Origin: Perca fluviatilis
Lineage: Eukaryota; Chordata; Actinopteri; Perciformes; Percidae
Reading direction: 5' to 3'
DNA: 64,000 nt
Assembly: GCF_010015445.1 (NCBI RefSeq)
Contig: NC_053127.1
Coordinates: forward strand, 29,095,215-29,159,214
The position numbers were made by a program, and so were the translations under genes. The notes beneath the pieces were generated by a model. That model was not told where the DNA came from. It made no database searches and saw only the letters and a program-made list of their open reading frames with translations. Every line of letters starts with the position of its first letter. Positions within the stretch are counted from its first letter, which is position 1. Shown in pieces: positions 36,501-51,500 of the stretch.

Positions 36501-39500
36501 CATTTGAGGATGTCATCTTGGGCTTTGGGAAACACTGACATTTTTCACCATTTTCTGACATTTTATAGACGAAAGAAATAATTGATTAATCGAGAAATTT
36601 ATAGATAGATAGATTAATCGACAATTGAAATAATCGTTAGTTGCAGCCAGGCTAGGTCTGGCAATACGAGACTAGTAGTTTGTAGTGAGGTTCAGCTAAT
36701 TGTTTAGCTGTCCGTCCCACATCTTCGGTTCACTGTCACCGCTCCTTATTGTGTTGTTTTCTGTCTTCAGTAAAAAAATAACTCACTTAAGCCCCTTTTC
36801 CACTGGACAAAAAAAACTACTAATGCCCACTAACATGTGGCTTTTGTCTTGAGTGGGAAAGGTAGTCACAGCTATTTATCGGCTCCAGCTCCAATCGGCA
36901 GCGATGGAAACATAACACCCGGGTGGACACGCTAATAACGGCATAAAAGGCTTTTTGCCTCCGTCGGTAACTCCTGCGACTAACCTAATCTCGGCCGAAA
37001 ATTCTGTCCATCTTTGTGCAAGCAACGCTTAAACTTGTTCCAAATTAGTCTGCACAAAGTTTGAAAGAGAGACCGAATAAGTGACGGATATAATATAAGA
37101 AGTAACCGCCCGTAACTTTTTTTTTTTACTGGCTTCCAAGCTGCTTTCTAGTGTTTACAACCCTGTCTTCCGGCAAGTTTGTTAGACCAAACAACTAATC
37201 GATTAATCAAGAAAATAGGGAGCAGATTAATTGATGAATTTAATCAACTAGTGATGGGCTCTGTTTAGCCAGGGGAATATTATTCTCTAGTTATTTCACA
37301 CAAACAAAAATGTTAAAAATAGTTTTTTTCTTTACTGATTTATGTTGTGATACACTTTGTGATACTATCCCTGAAGGGAGAAATTTGTCTTCTTACTCCC
37401 CCCTGCTCTCCAGAAGGTTACAGCACCATGTCAGTTATCGAACGAGGCCCCAGGAGGTAGTAGAAATTCATTGCCTTCCTGAAGAATGTATCAGCAGGAC
37501 TTGCATCAGAAGGACTTATACTCTACCAAAAAATGTCCCGAGAATGGTCAAATTAGCAGATAACATGCAGGGACAAGTGATAAAGAATGCTGGAAAATGA
37601 TGTATAGCAGAGCTTAAATGATTAGTTGATCAACAGAAAGTTAATCAGCAACTAATTTCATACATAATAGTTTCATTTTCAAGCAAACATGTCAAAATAT
37701 GTGCTTCTCCACCTCCCTTTCCTCTGCTTTATATCATTGTAAGCATGCCATCAGAATAATTTACTAATATAATAATATCATTTACTGTGTATTTTTTTTT
37801 CTTCATTCTGTGTATTCCCAGGTGGAGGAGTGCCACTTGCCTGGTCTGGGTGTGGCTCTGACTCTGGACTATAGACCAGATACACCAGATGAGGCGGTCA
37901 GTCCCCTAGTCTCTTATGTCAGCGGTCTACTACTGGGTACCAATAGCAAAGTCCGTACCTGGTTCAGCATGTTCATTCGCAATGGACAACAGGTAAGAGG
38001 CCAGGCTTGACTCTGTATTGCATTAAACATTGATTAATTAGGCGCCCACAAACACTCTAGTTTGTTCAAATGGACACAAAACTGGTTTCAGAAGTATTTT
38101 GGTAAAAATAACACAGAGGAGATTGTAATGCCAATATGTAAGAGCAACTTTGGTATCTTGTGTCATCATGTTGAGCAGAGGACTCTGAAGCAAAAGTACT
38201 CTGCGTGAGGTGGCAAGAATGTTGTGGTGTAATGTTGTGGCAATGTCACATTTTTTATTTATTTATTTTTTATTGTTGAGGCTCTCCCTCAGCTCTATAG
38301 AAAAGCCTCTCTGCATTATTGGGGAAATGTATTGTTCTGACCATATTTAGACAGAAAATTAGTTGTTCAATCATTTTGTTATCCAATTTTTAGGGTTTAT
38401 CATCATTTTTTTTTTATCATAAAGAAATGACAAAAACATTCACTAGTTGGAGCCCTAATGTCAGCACTTGGATGAAAGCACAGTAGTGAACTCATGCCTT
38501 TCTCTATGTACTTCCAGCGAAAGAGAGAAAGCAGCTCTGTGCTGTGGCAGATGCGCAGACAGCTGCTGCTGGAGCTGGTCGCTATCCTGCCACGCTCCCG
38601 CAGCACCCACATGCCCAATGACGGTGATATGGAAGAGGAGGCCAGCGCAGGGTACTCTGGCCTCAGAGAGGAGCATGTGGTGAAGGCCAGCGCTCTGCTC
38701 CGACTGTACTGTGCCCTCATGGGCATTGCGGGCCTCAGGTAGGTCAAAGAGGATGCAGTAGCCCTACTGATTTGATTGTTTTTAGAGTTTGATTTTGAGA
38801 TTTGAAAGCAAGTGTGTTTCCTGTTGTTTTTAATTCTAAATGCTTTATTTTATTATTTAAATGTTCCACAGTCAGTGAATGTGTTTAGAGCATTGGTTTA
38901 ATTATTAAAAAAAAAAAAGTTCATGTCTTTGAGATAATGTACTCAATGTGATCCCTATGCAGACCTACAGATGAAGAGGCAGAGCAGCTCTTGCAGTTGA
39001 TGACCAGCCGGCCCCCGGCCACACCTGCCGGCGTGCGCTTTGTCTCTCTGTCCTTCTGCAAGCTGCTGGCCTTCCCTACTCTGGTCAGGTACATAACGCT
39101 AGTCTTATTGACTCCTACTTTTAGACATCTTTGCACAAATACAGTTTGTTGGGATCACAAACCCTATTGAACTCACAGTGGTCTTGAGTTTTGATTTTCT
39201 GCCAATGCAGCATGCAAGTCTTTTGGAATTGAATATCGTCACTTTGTTATATGGAGTTTGAGCATTATCATCTTTGTGTGTGTCTAGCACTCCAGAGCAG
39301 GAACAGCTGATGGTCATGTGGCTCAGCTGGATGATCAAAGAGGAGGAATACTTTGAGAGGTAAGGAGAATCTCTCTACACTTTTTTTCATGATAATGAGG
39401 CATTATTGAACAGGTATTATTGAACAGACATTACTGTGTGAAGAAACTGTGTTACTTAGTATGCATGTTCGAACAATGGTGAGTACATTTTAACCAAAAT

Positions 39501-42500
39501 CTGTCACAATTAAGATCCTTATGACGTACTCTAAGCAATGTTGGGTGACGGCACTTCTTGTTGACGTTCAAAGTATTTTCAAACAAAACGAGGCTAGCTC
39601 GCCCCTCTCTCCTCCTCATCCCATCCCCTCCCTTCTGTGCTTCCGTGCACTTACCCCCCAACCCAAAATCCTTCTTGTCGGTTATTGGCTGTGGTGCAGG
39701 TTGGCACAGTTTGTTTTTGTTACAGTTTGTGGAGCCTGGGCTGTCTACAGGGACCGCGTTTTTTTTACAGTGTGTTCAGAGGACAGGCAGCTCGCAGATA
39801 GTGAGGAGATGTTTGCTGTATGTGACAAAAAACGTGTGACATCGCTTAGAGCACCTTTTAATTAAATGAAGCTCAACTTTTCACTGTGTGATTTTAAATA
39901 TGTGGGTAGTAGATACACTTTGTACATATCTAATATCTATTCACAATGAGATTTTGTAGCGCTTACCTCTGGTCGGACCAGGGTTATTTGACCTGTGTTC
40001 AACCCTTATTTTGTCAATTCTAACCAAGCCAGTCAACACTGGTCATTACAATTCAGAGACCAGCTGGGTCAAAACCTGGGAGAGATGCATACCAATTACC
40101 TGACATGCTGGGCAGTTTACACTCCTATTCAGTGAACAGCTAACATTGTCATATACGACCAGTCCAGCTGTACGCCCTCAGAACTAGTGTTTTGTATGCT
40201 ACTTGAAATCCTCATTGTACAGTAGGCTATATATATTAGTACATCACAATGATAAACACAGTTATCTTCGACATTAAAAAAGACTGAACTGGTTTGGACT
40301 GTAATATTATGATAACTCCATTGCAAACCCAAGGTTTCAACGTCAAAATAAAAAAAGAAACAGCCATTAGCAGACTGGGTTTATAGGGTTTGGTCTCGTC
40401 CTCAGTAAATGTCTTATTAAAGGATTCAGCAGTGGTGGAAGTATTCAGATCTATTCAGTATTTTTACAGTGTGGTATTAGTACCTTTTACTTAAGTAAAG
40501 GTACTAATACCACACTGTAAAAATACTCTGTTACAAGTAAAAGTCCTGCATTGAAAATGTTACTTAAGTAAAAGTATGAAAGTATCATCAGAAAAATGTA
40601 CTTTAAGTATTAAAAGTAAAAGTACTCGATGCAGAAAAATCCTCACATTTTAGAAACTGGAAACGATCCAAACATTTCTTTCAATCAACTAAGTGTTTAA
40701 TGTTCTAATCATTTCAGCTGGACTTGTAGGCCTGTATAGTTTTTGGGGTAGTTTAACTACAAAAAAAAACATCATATTTTATAAAATTCATGTGTTTTGT
40801 GTGCAAAAATCTTAATTTGTTAAGTAAATAGTAACTAATGATGTCAGATTAATGTAGTGGAGTAAAAAGTACAATATTTCTTTCTGAAATGTAGTGTAGT
40901 AGAAGTAGAAAGTTGCATGACACGAAAAGAATCAAGTAAAGTACAAGTACTTCAAATTTGTACTTAAGTACAGTACTTGAGTAAATGTACTTAGTTACAT
41001 TCCACCACTGGGATTCAGACACTATTCTTACCATACTAAACTGGTATGATCTTGGTCACTGCACTTCTGCTCTAGAAGAGCATGTCAGCTACAGAATTTA
41101 TTGACACTTAATAACACAATGAGGAAGAAAGGGTTAAACAATATGGCTCAGAATAAGTAAAGAGCAGTAGAAGTTAAGGGATGAGTTAAATGTGGTAATT
41201 CCATGTCTGAATTTGTACTTGAATGTATGTTTGCTTTGTGTATGTCCACTATTTGAAGGCATTTGATGTTCCCTCTGTAATTGTTTATCTTTCATCAAAA
41301 TAGGCATAGATAAACTCCGCAAAGCTTTTGTTTGTATGTTAAAATTAAGTCAATATGGCCCGTCTTAACGTCACATTATAACTGCAGCAATGCATATGAA
41401 TGTGTGTTTGTTTGAGACTCTAGTCCATAAAGCATACATCATCACAGAGTCTTATGGGGCTTTAGGGGCGATTTTAAGGGATACATGCTGATAGAAGAGT
41501 GAGTGTGTGTGTGTGTGGCGTTGATGCAACTAGCATAATCAGTTTATTAAAATTCTGTCCTGTAAGATGCAGGATTAATGACACTTTTCTTACTCGTCTC
41601 CCATGCATATGTGTGTCCTCCTCCTTACAGTGCTGCAGGCGTATCTGCTTCTTTTGGAGAGATGCTATTACTGGTTGCCATGTATTTCCATAGCAACCAG
41701 CTCAGCTCCATTATTGAGTTGGTGTGCTCTACTTTGGGGATGAAGGTAAGGTGGTAGGTGGGAGGGAGGCAGCGATCAATACATCAGTCTGGCTGACCAG
41801 CTACTGGCCCCACTCATCCACTGCAGCAGTGGTGCATATAAAGACTATATCACTGATGAAACACTTTCAGCATACACATATAATCTACCAAGACACTCTA
41901 TACCCTGTGGCCAATTTGCTGTTTTATTACTTATTAAGTGCACTATTGTTTCCTGCCTGTGTGCTAAGTAGTTTTCCTGTCTCAGTGTATTTTCCACTAA
42001 GATGTGTAATGTAATTGGATTTAGAGCCTGTTTGTTTCCACCCCTAGGGCAATCCTCTCAGTTCGACGTTGCGCCTGCCATGTAGAATCTTTCTTATGAA
42101 ATATGAAAGGAGGGAATTACAAAATACCAGCACAGTTGCCTGCGGGTTGTTTTCACTCACAGTAAACCTACCATTGTTGACGTTCTTTTTCTTGCCAATG
42201 TTCAACTTACTACAGATTGCCATCAAGCCCAGCTCTCTAAGCAAGATGAAGACTATCTTCACACAGGAGATCTTCACCGAACAGGTATACATACATTGTA
42301 ATCCTTATGGACATTTTCTCTCTGCTTATTCCAGTGTTCAATTATTTATTTGTCTATTTGTGTTGGGTTTAATTCTCAACAATTATTTGTTTTCCCCATT
42401 GAGAGCCACTGTAAACTCAGGAATATAGAAGCTTATAATTTAACAACTTGTGAAAATGAAAATAAATGTCCCTCTAAAAGTGGTCATAAATCACTTTAAT

Positions 42501-45500
42501 GTACATTATTTAACTCTACCCAGCTGTTTTGAGTAAAGGTATAAATGCCTCCGTATAAGTCTCAGACGCATTTCTATCATCTCACTGCATATCATATCAT
42601 ATATCATCATATGGCCCAGTCCTGCATCTGTGTATGTACTTGATGTATGATGCAGTCAGTCATGTTTACTCTCACGTATGTTGTTAACTTTAATTAGCAA
42701 TCAAGAAGTTTTAAACGTTACCATACTCTCAGTAGAAGAATGAAAGGAGCTTGTTAGTGAACCAAAGTTCTGCACAATCTCACTATAATGTAACATTGAA
42801 CTATACAGAATTTGTAGGTGTGCTTTGTCTGTTTTCCATTGTTGCTTTTCAGGTAACTTGTTTTTGATTTCTGGTGTGTAGGTTGTTACAGCCCATGCGG
42901 TGAGGGTTGCAGTGACCAACAACCTAAGTGCCAACATCACAGGATTCCTCCCCATTCACTGTATCTACCAGCTGCTTCGGAGCAGAGCCTTCACCAAGCA
43001 CAAAGTGTCCATCAAGGTAGGAGATTTGCACTAAATGGCTCACTGATGAATGGATGACTAGCTGTGTTAAGTCGGTTTCATTTTTAAAAATTTTGCCCTC
43101 GGGTGCTGTCCTTGTGTGCATCTCCAGGATTGGATCTATCGCCAGCTCTGTGAGACAACCACCCCCATCCATACCCAACTGATTCCCCTAATTGACGCCT
43201 ATATCAACTCCATCCTCACTCCAGCATCCAAAGCCAACCCAGAGGCCACCAACCAGCCCATCACCGAGCAGGAGATCCTTAATGTCTTCCAGTGCTCTGC
43301 TGGGGTGAGTCAGCCCAAGGGTCTCATGGGAACTGCAAAAACCTTATACTTAACCTACAGTTAATGACCTACAGTTTTTTGTTTTTTTTTGGTATGCTCT
43401 ATAGTTTTACATATCCTATTTTGTTAATATCTGATGGCCTGTGTGAGTATTTAAAGGCAATATTTTATTCTTAAATTACCAGAGTTAATAGTTTGTTTCC
43501 TCTCTTCAATGGCAATGCTCCCTTTTTAATATCAAATCTTTTTTTTATTCTTCAAAATCCTTTTGTATTTAAAAACAAGTATTTTTTGATGCTGCAAACA
43601 CAAGTTTTTATGACATGAATGTTTTAATAATGACTAAAGTTTTTTTATAGTCCATGTAAATTGGCTTGTTTGAATGGAAACTCCAAGCGTTATAGGTTAT
43701 ATATTGCTGATGAATCTAAGTACCCATCCCCACATTCATAGCCCTATTTTTCTGCCCATCCCGTCCCTGACCTGTAGCTGCTGTGCTTCTCTTTTGCTGT
43801 TGGTTAGCAAGGAGAGGGTAGTCGAGGAGTACGGCAACGCTACTCCATCACCACCCAACTCCTTATCCTCTACTACATCCTGTCGTATGAAGAGAACCTG
43901 TTGGCTAGCACCAAACAACTGGGTATGTACCTGACAATACTGGTGTCCCATATAACACTGCACTGTGACTGGGTTCCCACTGTGCTGTGCTGTCACTTCC
44001 TTCCATTTCTTATTTTCTGCCTGTCCAAAGTGCATCCATTGTCATCTCCTCCACTGAAGGATGTATTGTATATGAAATGGAGGGAATTCTTCAGGCAGTG
44101 CGAAGAGAAAGGCAGCTTTTGTCCTCTGTTAAGTTGTAGGAGATGCTCTCACTCTGGATGTGCAGTCATTCATCATTTTCACTCTCTGCACTGAATGTTG
44201 GCCGCTTCGTAGAGAATAAATGGAGGACTGACAAAAAGCCAAGTACAATGGCTGCGGGAGCTGAGCTAACTAGGACAGCTGTAGGTTAGATTGAGCATTA
44301 GCAGTTAGCCTAGTCAGTGTTTATTTTCTCCCATGATGAGCTCTCCTCTTGCCCTTCATTAGGCCAGATTTATGTGAGAGTTTATGCCCATCTCTTTAAT
44401 TGCTGTGTTTACCTAAGTGCTCCCACAGCCTTCAAGGAAGGAGTAATGAAGCCCATCAGCAGTGGTAATGAACCCACGTCAATGAAAAATCACCTCCGCT
44501 CCTCTACCGCATCGGCACAGCGGCTCTGGCGTCCTTACGCTGCCAAATAAAACACTTATGCTCCGTCATGTCCTTTTCTTGCTTCGTGTTATCATCCTCT
44601 TTGTTTCCTGTCTCATAGTTTCTTTGCTTCACTCATCCTTTCTCTCTTATTTAAAGCCTTGATGCAGAGGAAACCAAAGTCCTACTCAGCAGCCTTGATG
44701 GACCAGATCCCCATTAAGTACTTGGTTACCCAGGCCCAGGGACTGCAGCAGGAGCTAGGGGGTGAGACATGGGCTTCACGTTTTGGTTACATCTCTATAT
44801 CCACCTTTATTTTACTTAAATGGTATTAAATACTTGGAAGCACACAAGTTACATACCAAGATTGTAGTAATATCTCAGTAAATATTACTACGCCACCAGA
44901 TAGGCCTCCAATCTGTTTCTCTTTCAGTAATAAAGAATGTTAGTGATTATCCCTTGGTGAAAATAATTAAGGCTTTTATGTTTGAGAAAAGGAACACTCA
45001 AAAAAGAAAATAAACAACACTAAATTCTTGGGGGAAGAACACTTTAAAATAACCTTCCTTTCTCCTTTCCTGTTCCCAGGTCTGCACTCTGCCCTGCTGA
45101 GGCTGTTGGCCACCAACTACCCCCACCTATGTCTAGTTGAGGACTGGGTGTGTGAAGAGGAGGTGACTGGTACCCTGCCCCTGCTGAGGAGGATGATGCT
45201 CCCCAGCAACACCTGCAGATATACTCAGAGCCAGCTCCACCAGGGTGAGGACGGTGGGAATAAGGGATGAAAGAAATAGAGTTTGTGCAGAAGGTTAAGG
45301 CTGGTAGATCCTTATTTAGAGCTCCCATGCCTTTCTGCTAGCATTGCCAGATTTTTTGAAATGTGAGAAATATTATCAAAGTCCTTTAACAATCAGTGCC
45401 ATATACTGTATATGCATAAGTTAAATAGAAATAAAATAACACTACGAGAGTTTATTAGATACAATTCAAAGGTAAATAGAGATTAAGATTGAAAAGAGTT

Positions 45501-48500
45501 TAAAGGCAAATCTCAGAGTGATCTTCAAAGTGAATCCAGAAATAAACCTCCAGCAGTGGTGGTAACCTAGGAGCCAGGGTTGTGTAGGAGGAGAGTAGTG
45601 TTACCAGCCTTGAGTGGAACAGGGAAGACACCCTAATATTGGATAAGACATTTACAGTTGTAAGCCGTTATCTAACTGAAATCTTATCTCAATGGTTAAT
45701 CCCTCAAGGTTTAGAGGATAATGCTGTAATTGTTTTTTCTTTGATAGAGACCCTTGACAAAATGCAAAAGCGTAACAGATAATCAGTTTCACACACTATT
45801 ATGCAGGTTAATGCGTATGTGTACCTTTACAAATTGATATTTAATATTTTATGCAGCTATGCACAATTGTGTTCTTCTAACATATCCAGGGTGTGTTTAA
45901 GGTTTCCTCTGCGTTGCAACATTCCTCTGAATAATGGTCACAAGGAAAAGACAATGGATTCATTAATTATGAATAGGAAAGTAAGGTAAAAATAGAAAAA
46001 TAGCTCCCAGGGCTTGGCGGTAGGAGGTGAATGGGGGTTTCAACTGAGTTAGAACAGCAGACTGCAACGATGGTGTGGAACTTGACCTTTCAAGAGGATG
46101 ACCTACTCAGTATCATTTTTCATTCTTTAAATTAGACACTTATCTTCGATTCACACTTTTTTGTTTAAAGGTTAAAGGATGATGCAGTTTTATTTTCTTC
46201 TTACCACCATTAAGTCAAAACAAACGTGTTTGCCAGATGTTGCTACTGATGCTCCAGAAGGATTTGGTTTTATCTCTTTTAATTTCAAAATGCATATTTG
46301 TCCTAAATATGAAGATTAATTCAGCTGTTTGTCATCCCTCACCTCACTCAGCCTTCCAGAAGTTACCATCTAGCAGTCCCAGGCTGATGCGGATCCTGGA
46401 GCATTTAACGCTGCTTTCGCCCGGAGACCTGATCCCTTATGCGGAGGCCCTCACAGCCAGCATGGCTCTGCTGCTGGAGCCCGCTGTGCCTCGCCGAATA
46501 CTGCAGACCCTTAACAAGCTCTGGATGGGCCTCAACACTGTGATGCCCCGCAGGTACTTGCTCTGGACACGATTAAATGTTGTGACAAAGAATAAAAAAT
46601 GCTACTGTTACAGCCTCAAGTGAGAATACCACTGAATGTCACATGGGAATGCTATATCATGGTAATTGGAAAATTCAATTTGTTTAGATTATGCAAGTTT
46701 AACTGTCATAAGATTCCAGATAATTGATATTATATGTCGAGTGGATATGGTATATTTTCTGGCTTAAGGCATTATTAGCATGCCTTGAATGAATGGCATC
46801 ACTTTAGTATTGGGGCTCAAAATCAATCAAGAGTGCAACTAAGTATCTTTTCTTCACTAATTAGAATGCTTGAATCTTTTGCTCAAGTTAATAAGAAATA
46901 AATAAACAATAATAATAATAATAAACAAAGAAAAATGTAAGGCCCTTTGCTGACCTGGGCTTAACATCATCCTGAGTGATCGGCTCATGAGTGGACAGCT
47001 CTAATGTGTTCACAAATCTTCAAAACTAGTAAGACAGTAGTGTCTACACGTGCATTTTGAGTGACCACTTGTGGTTGGATCTCACTTACCCGCTCTATAT
47101 ACAAATAAACACGTGCATAATTTCAGTTTGCATGTAAAAAATATACATATTTGAAAGAAATTTTTTTTTTGTTATTGTTGTGTGTGGGAATTTTAGTTGT
47201 TACTCTCAACGAAATTATTACAGAAACATGCGATGACTAAAAAAAGAGTCTACTACAAAAATATTCACTAACTTTTTTTCTAAACTAAGTGTTCTATTAT
47301 AAGCAACTGGAGGTCCTTAATGTGACCCAGGACACATTTGCCTACACACTGCTAAAAGAATGTGGCGATATGTGGCCCAAGACCACCTGCAAATGTGGTT
47401 AGATTCACATTTGTATGTATTTTCAGTCAGAGGTTAACGTAGTACTTGAGTTGGTGTCGTCTCTCCTAAGGCTGTGTCAAGTTGCTGTGAGACTCGGTAA
47501 ATGGATAAAAGGGAGACCTGTGGAATAAGTGTTGTTGCCCTTAACCCCAGGCTGCTTGCTCAATGATTATTGTGTGAATAGATCAGAGGTATGGAGCCAA
47601 ACAACTCTGTCAGCCTGCGTGAACTCTCTGGACAGAAAAGGGTAACCCTCACTCTGCCCCAGGGCCCACAGGAGCACAGTTACCAAAGCTCTGAGCAGAC
47701 ATCCTATCGATCCAAAATAGTTGTGTAACAAGAAGAGCTCAGGGCAGGAAAACTGAGGGAGACTCTCCATGAGGGAGCTTTAAGGGATAGTTGCCCACTC
47801 CTGTGGAGTTGCAGAGGGCTCTGGTGGACCCAGCAGGACGGCAACGGTGTCAAATTTCACTTGATTGATGTCAGTGCAGCAAGCCGCAGAACTGCTTGGA
47901 GCTCCAAGAGTACCCTGCTGTTTATAGTTTAGCATTGGTCTGATAAGAGAGGTTAAAGGCCCTGACACACCAACCCGATTATCGGCCGTAGGACAGTCTG
48001 GCGCGGTCGGTGACTCAAGTCTGTTCGGTGTGTTCCGTGCCGTCGTCAGTTGGAGGAGATGTCGGACTTCATTTGGGCCGATTTGACATGTTGAATCGGA
48101 AGGCGGGCAGTCGGACTCAATGACCAATCTGATTGGTGGAGCGCTAACCCGGAAATGACGAGTGGGATGAGACTGACGAACCCCTCTCAAAATCTGACGA
48201 AATGAAGACGGATTCATCAACTGCATGGCCTATTTTCTGGCTTAAAATGTTTTCAGAAACACGTTTCAGTGAACTATTTTCGTAAACTTACTTATTTTCG
48301 TATTCCGAACGAGCCGCCATCATGGTCTGGCTTTGAAATCCGGGAGAAGCCAGACCCATGTGACTCGTTCGTCCAATCGGCTGCCGGTTTTCCTTTTTTG
48401 GGCAACAATACAGATTAGCGCCGCCTGCTGTTATGGAGACGTATTACGTCTCGCGCACACGCGAAACGTACGCTCAAGTCGGGCGTTGCTTCGGTGTGTT

Positions 48501-51500
48501 CCCGAGGCACTTTTCTGCCAAAGGTCAGCCGTCGGGTTGGTGTGTCAGAGCCTTAAGGGTGAAATGCTGCCACAGACTTATTTGTGAGTAACTGAATTAA
48601 ACCCCTACGGAAGTGTGTCTTATGTCATATTTTAGTAGCAAGTCTTTTTCTTCCAAAATACAAATCCATTTTGAAAAAAAAGATGGACAGTTCATGATTA
48701 GTTCATAGTTAGTAGTTCATCTGGATAAGTGTGATATTTTTGTCAACGAGCAATTTTAATATTATCCTTTAAAAAGTGCCATAATGTGTCCTGTCAGCCT
48801 TTTTGAATGTTAGACATCTCAGTTTGAAATGAAATTGTTTGAGTTATGAAGATCCAAATGCTGGGCCAAAGAAACCCCAAATTAGTCTATTTCCTCTACT
48901 TTATAACACTTATGTGTTATATGAGTGAAAGTTTAAACTAATGTCTGTGTTGCAGGTTGTGGGTGATGACCGTAAACGCCCTCCAACCTTCAGCTAAGCT
49001 GCTCAGGCAGCAGAGGTACACTCAGAACGACCTGATGGTGGACCCTCTCATTGTGCTGCGCTGTGATCAAAGGGTATACAGGTAACCACAGGACATATTC
49101 TAAAGGACCATATATGGACACATACAGCACACATATATAGTTCTGTTTATTAGGGGTGGTACGGTTCGTGAAAAAACACCCGAACCGCTCGGTTCGCTAG
49201 TCTCGGTTCGGAGCATGTGTGTACCGCACGGTTCGTCAGTACACTGTTAATGTGCACTAACCTCTTACTGCCGTAGTGCCCACTTTCGACACCTATGTTA
49301 AAACAGTTACTGGAAATGACGAGCGGGATGGGCGTGACAAACTCAACCCATGGCAGCTGATTGGATGATTGCGTCACATGGGTCTGGCTGGTCCCAAATT
49401 TCAAAACAGACTGTCATGGCGGCTCGTTCAGAATACGATCTCATATTGTACTAAAATAGTTAACCGAAACGTGTTTCTGAAAACATTTTAAGCGAGAAAT
49501 AGGCCATGCAGTTGCTGAATCGGTCTTCATTTCAGATCGACAAAGGTCAGTTTAAAAGATTTTCATCAGATTTTGAGAGACACCGAGCCGACCGCTCCTC
49601 AAGTGGAGTGGGGTGCCGCTGCACGTCACCTTTAGAAATGTCAAGTGGGAGAGAGGCTGCCCAGAGCTGGAGGATGCGCCAGCGTCGTTTATAGTCTGGT
49701 GTGTGGGAACATTTTGGATTTCACGTTACCTATATGGAAATGAAACAATATAGAACTGCCACTGTGTGCACGTTTTGTGCAACATGCATTCAATATGATA
49801 ATTTTAGCTATTTGCTGAAGTATATTCTGGAGTGTTAAAGAAAAAATAAGAAACCGTACTGAACCGAAAACCGTGACCCTAAAACCGTGATACGAACCGA
49901 ACCGTGGGTTTTGTGAACTGTACCACCCCTACTGTTTATGCTACATTGGATGATTGCATACACACACCTGTTCGCACTTTGTTGGTGTAGAGCTGGGCAA
50001 TATATCGATATTATATCGATATCGTGATATGAGACTAGATATCGTCTTAGATTTTGGATATCGTAATGTGGCATAAGTGTTGTCTTTTCCTGGTTTTAAA
50101 GGCTGCATTACAGTAAAGTGATGTCCTTTTCTGAACTTACCAGACCCAGAGGGTATTTGCCTTTACCCACTTAGTCATTATATCCACATTACTGATGATT
50201 ATTTATCAAAAATCTCATTGTGTAACTATTTTGCGAAAGCACCATTAGTCAATATCGTTGCGTTATCGATATTGAGGTATTTGGTAAAAAATATTGTGAT
50301 AATTGATTTTCTCCATATCGCCCAGCCCTATGTTGGGGTATATGGTAATGTACATCCTTGTGGTCATAAGTTTTTGGCTGCATGTTTACGGTCCATAAGG
50401 ACATGGGCAGATGACGATATATACGTCACATGGACCCACACAAATGGCTTGCATTTATTTTCATAATATATAAGAATGGTTAGGATGGTCTGTCAGATAG
50501 CTTGAAAGAAAATGTAAAACTTTAAAACACTTATTATTGCAGTGTTTTAATGTTAATAATCAACTAATTGTAGCTATGTCAGTATATGTTACTCTTCTAC
50601 CTAGACAAATGGAATCAACAAAGGAAATGCTTTTTTTTTTTTTCAATATTTTTTTATTTAAACATATATTCAGTAAAAAAAATAAATACAGGTTCAACTT
50701 TTTTGTTTTGTTAGGTGTCCTCCTTTAATGGACATTGTCCTTCACATGCTGAATGGCTACCTGCTGGCCTCAAAAGCCTACCTACACTGCCACCTGAAGG
50801 AGACGGCTGACTTTGAGCGGCAGAGCCAGACGGTCTCAAACCTGGGCGTGCCTGGACAGCCAGATACACCCGAGGTCACCAGGGAGGAGCTGAAAAACGC
50901 CCTGCTATCGGCACAGGTATTTTAACCACTAACTGACACACAAACCCACTTTGTCTAGAAATATGGCATGAAATTACACCCCAAAAAATATGTTAGAGAT
51001 GACCTTTCACACCTAGTCATGATAACCACCTGTTTCTGTTTAACCCAAGGACAGCGCAGCAGTCCAGATTCTCCTGGAAGTGTGTCTGCCAACCTCCGAA
51101 GAGCAGCAGCTGGGGGCCAGCACAGAGAGCCTGCTGAGCAGTATTGGGGGCCCCTTGCCAGGAAAATTGAAACCGGGAAACCTGGGGCCCAGAGCCAGGC
51201 GAGGCGTGGAGGACGCTGAGCCGGAGGGAGGCCTTCTTAGTGACTTGAGGGAGGTGCAATGTCTCATCTGTTGTCTGCTGCATCAGATGTTCATTGCCGA
51301 CCCTAACATTGCCAAGTTGGTCCACTTTCAGGTAACATTATAGGAAGAAGATGAAGTGGGCTGTACACTTGATGTTTTTGTGTTTTACTGTGACAGTGGG
51401 AAGGCTGGTAGGTTTACAAACCTAAAAGAGAGTGTGTTGTAACAGGTCTGAATAAAAGGCCAACAGGGGCTGTTTATGACATTCCTGCTTCTTATTGACA

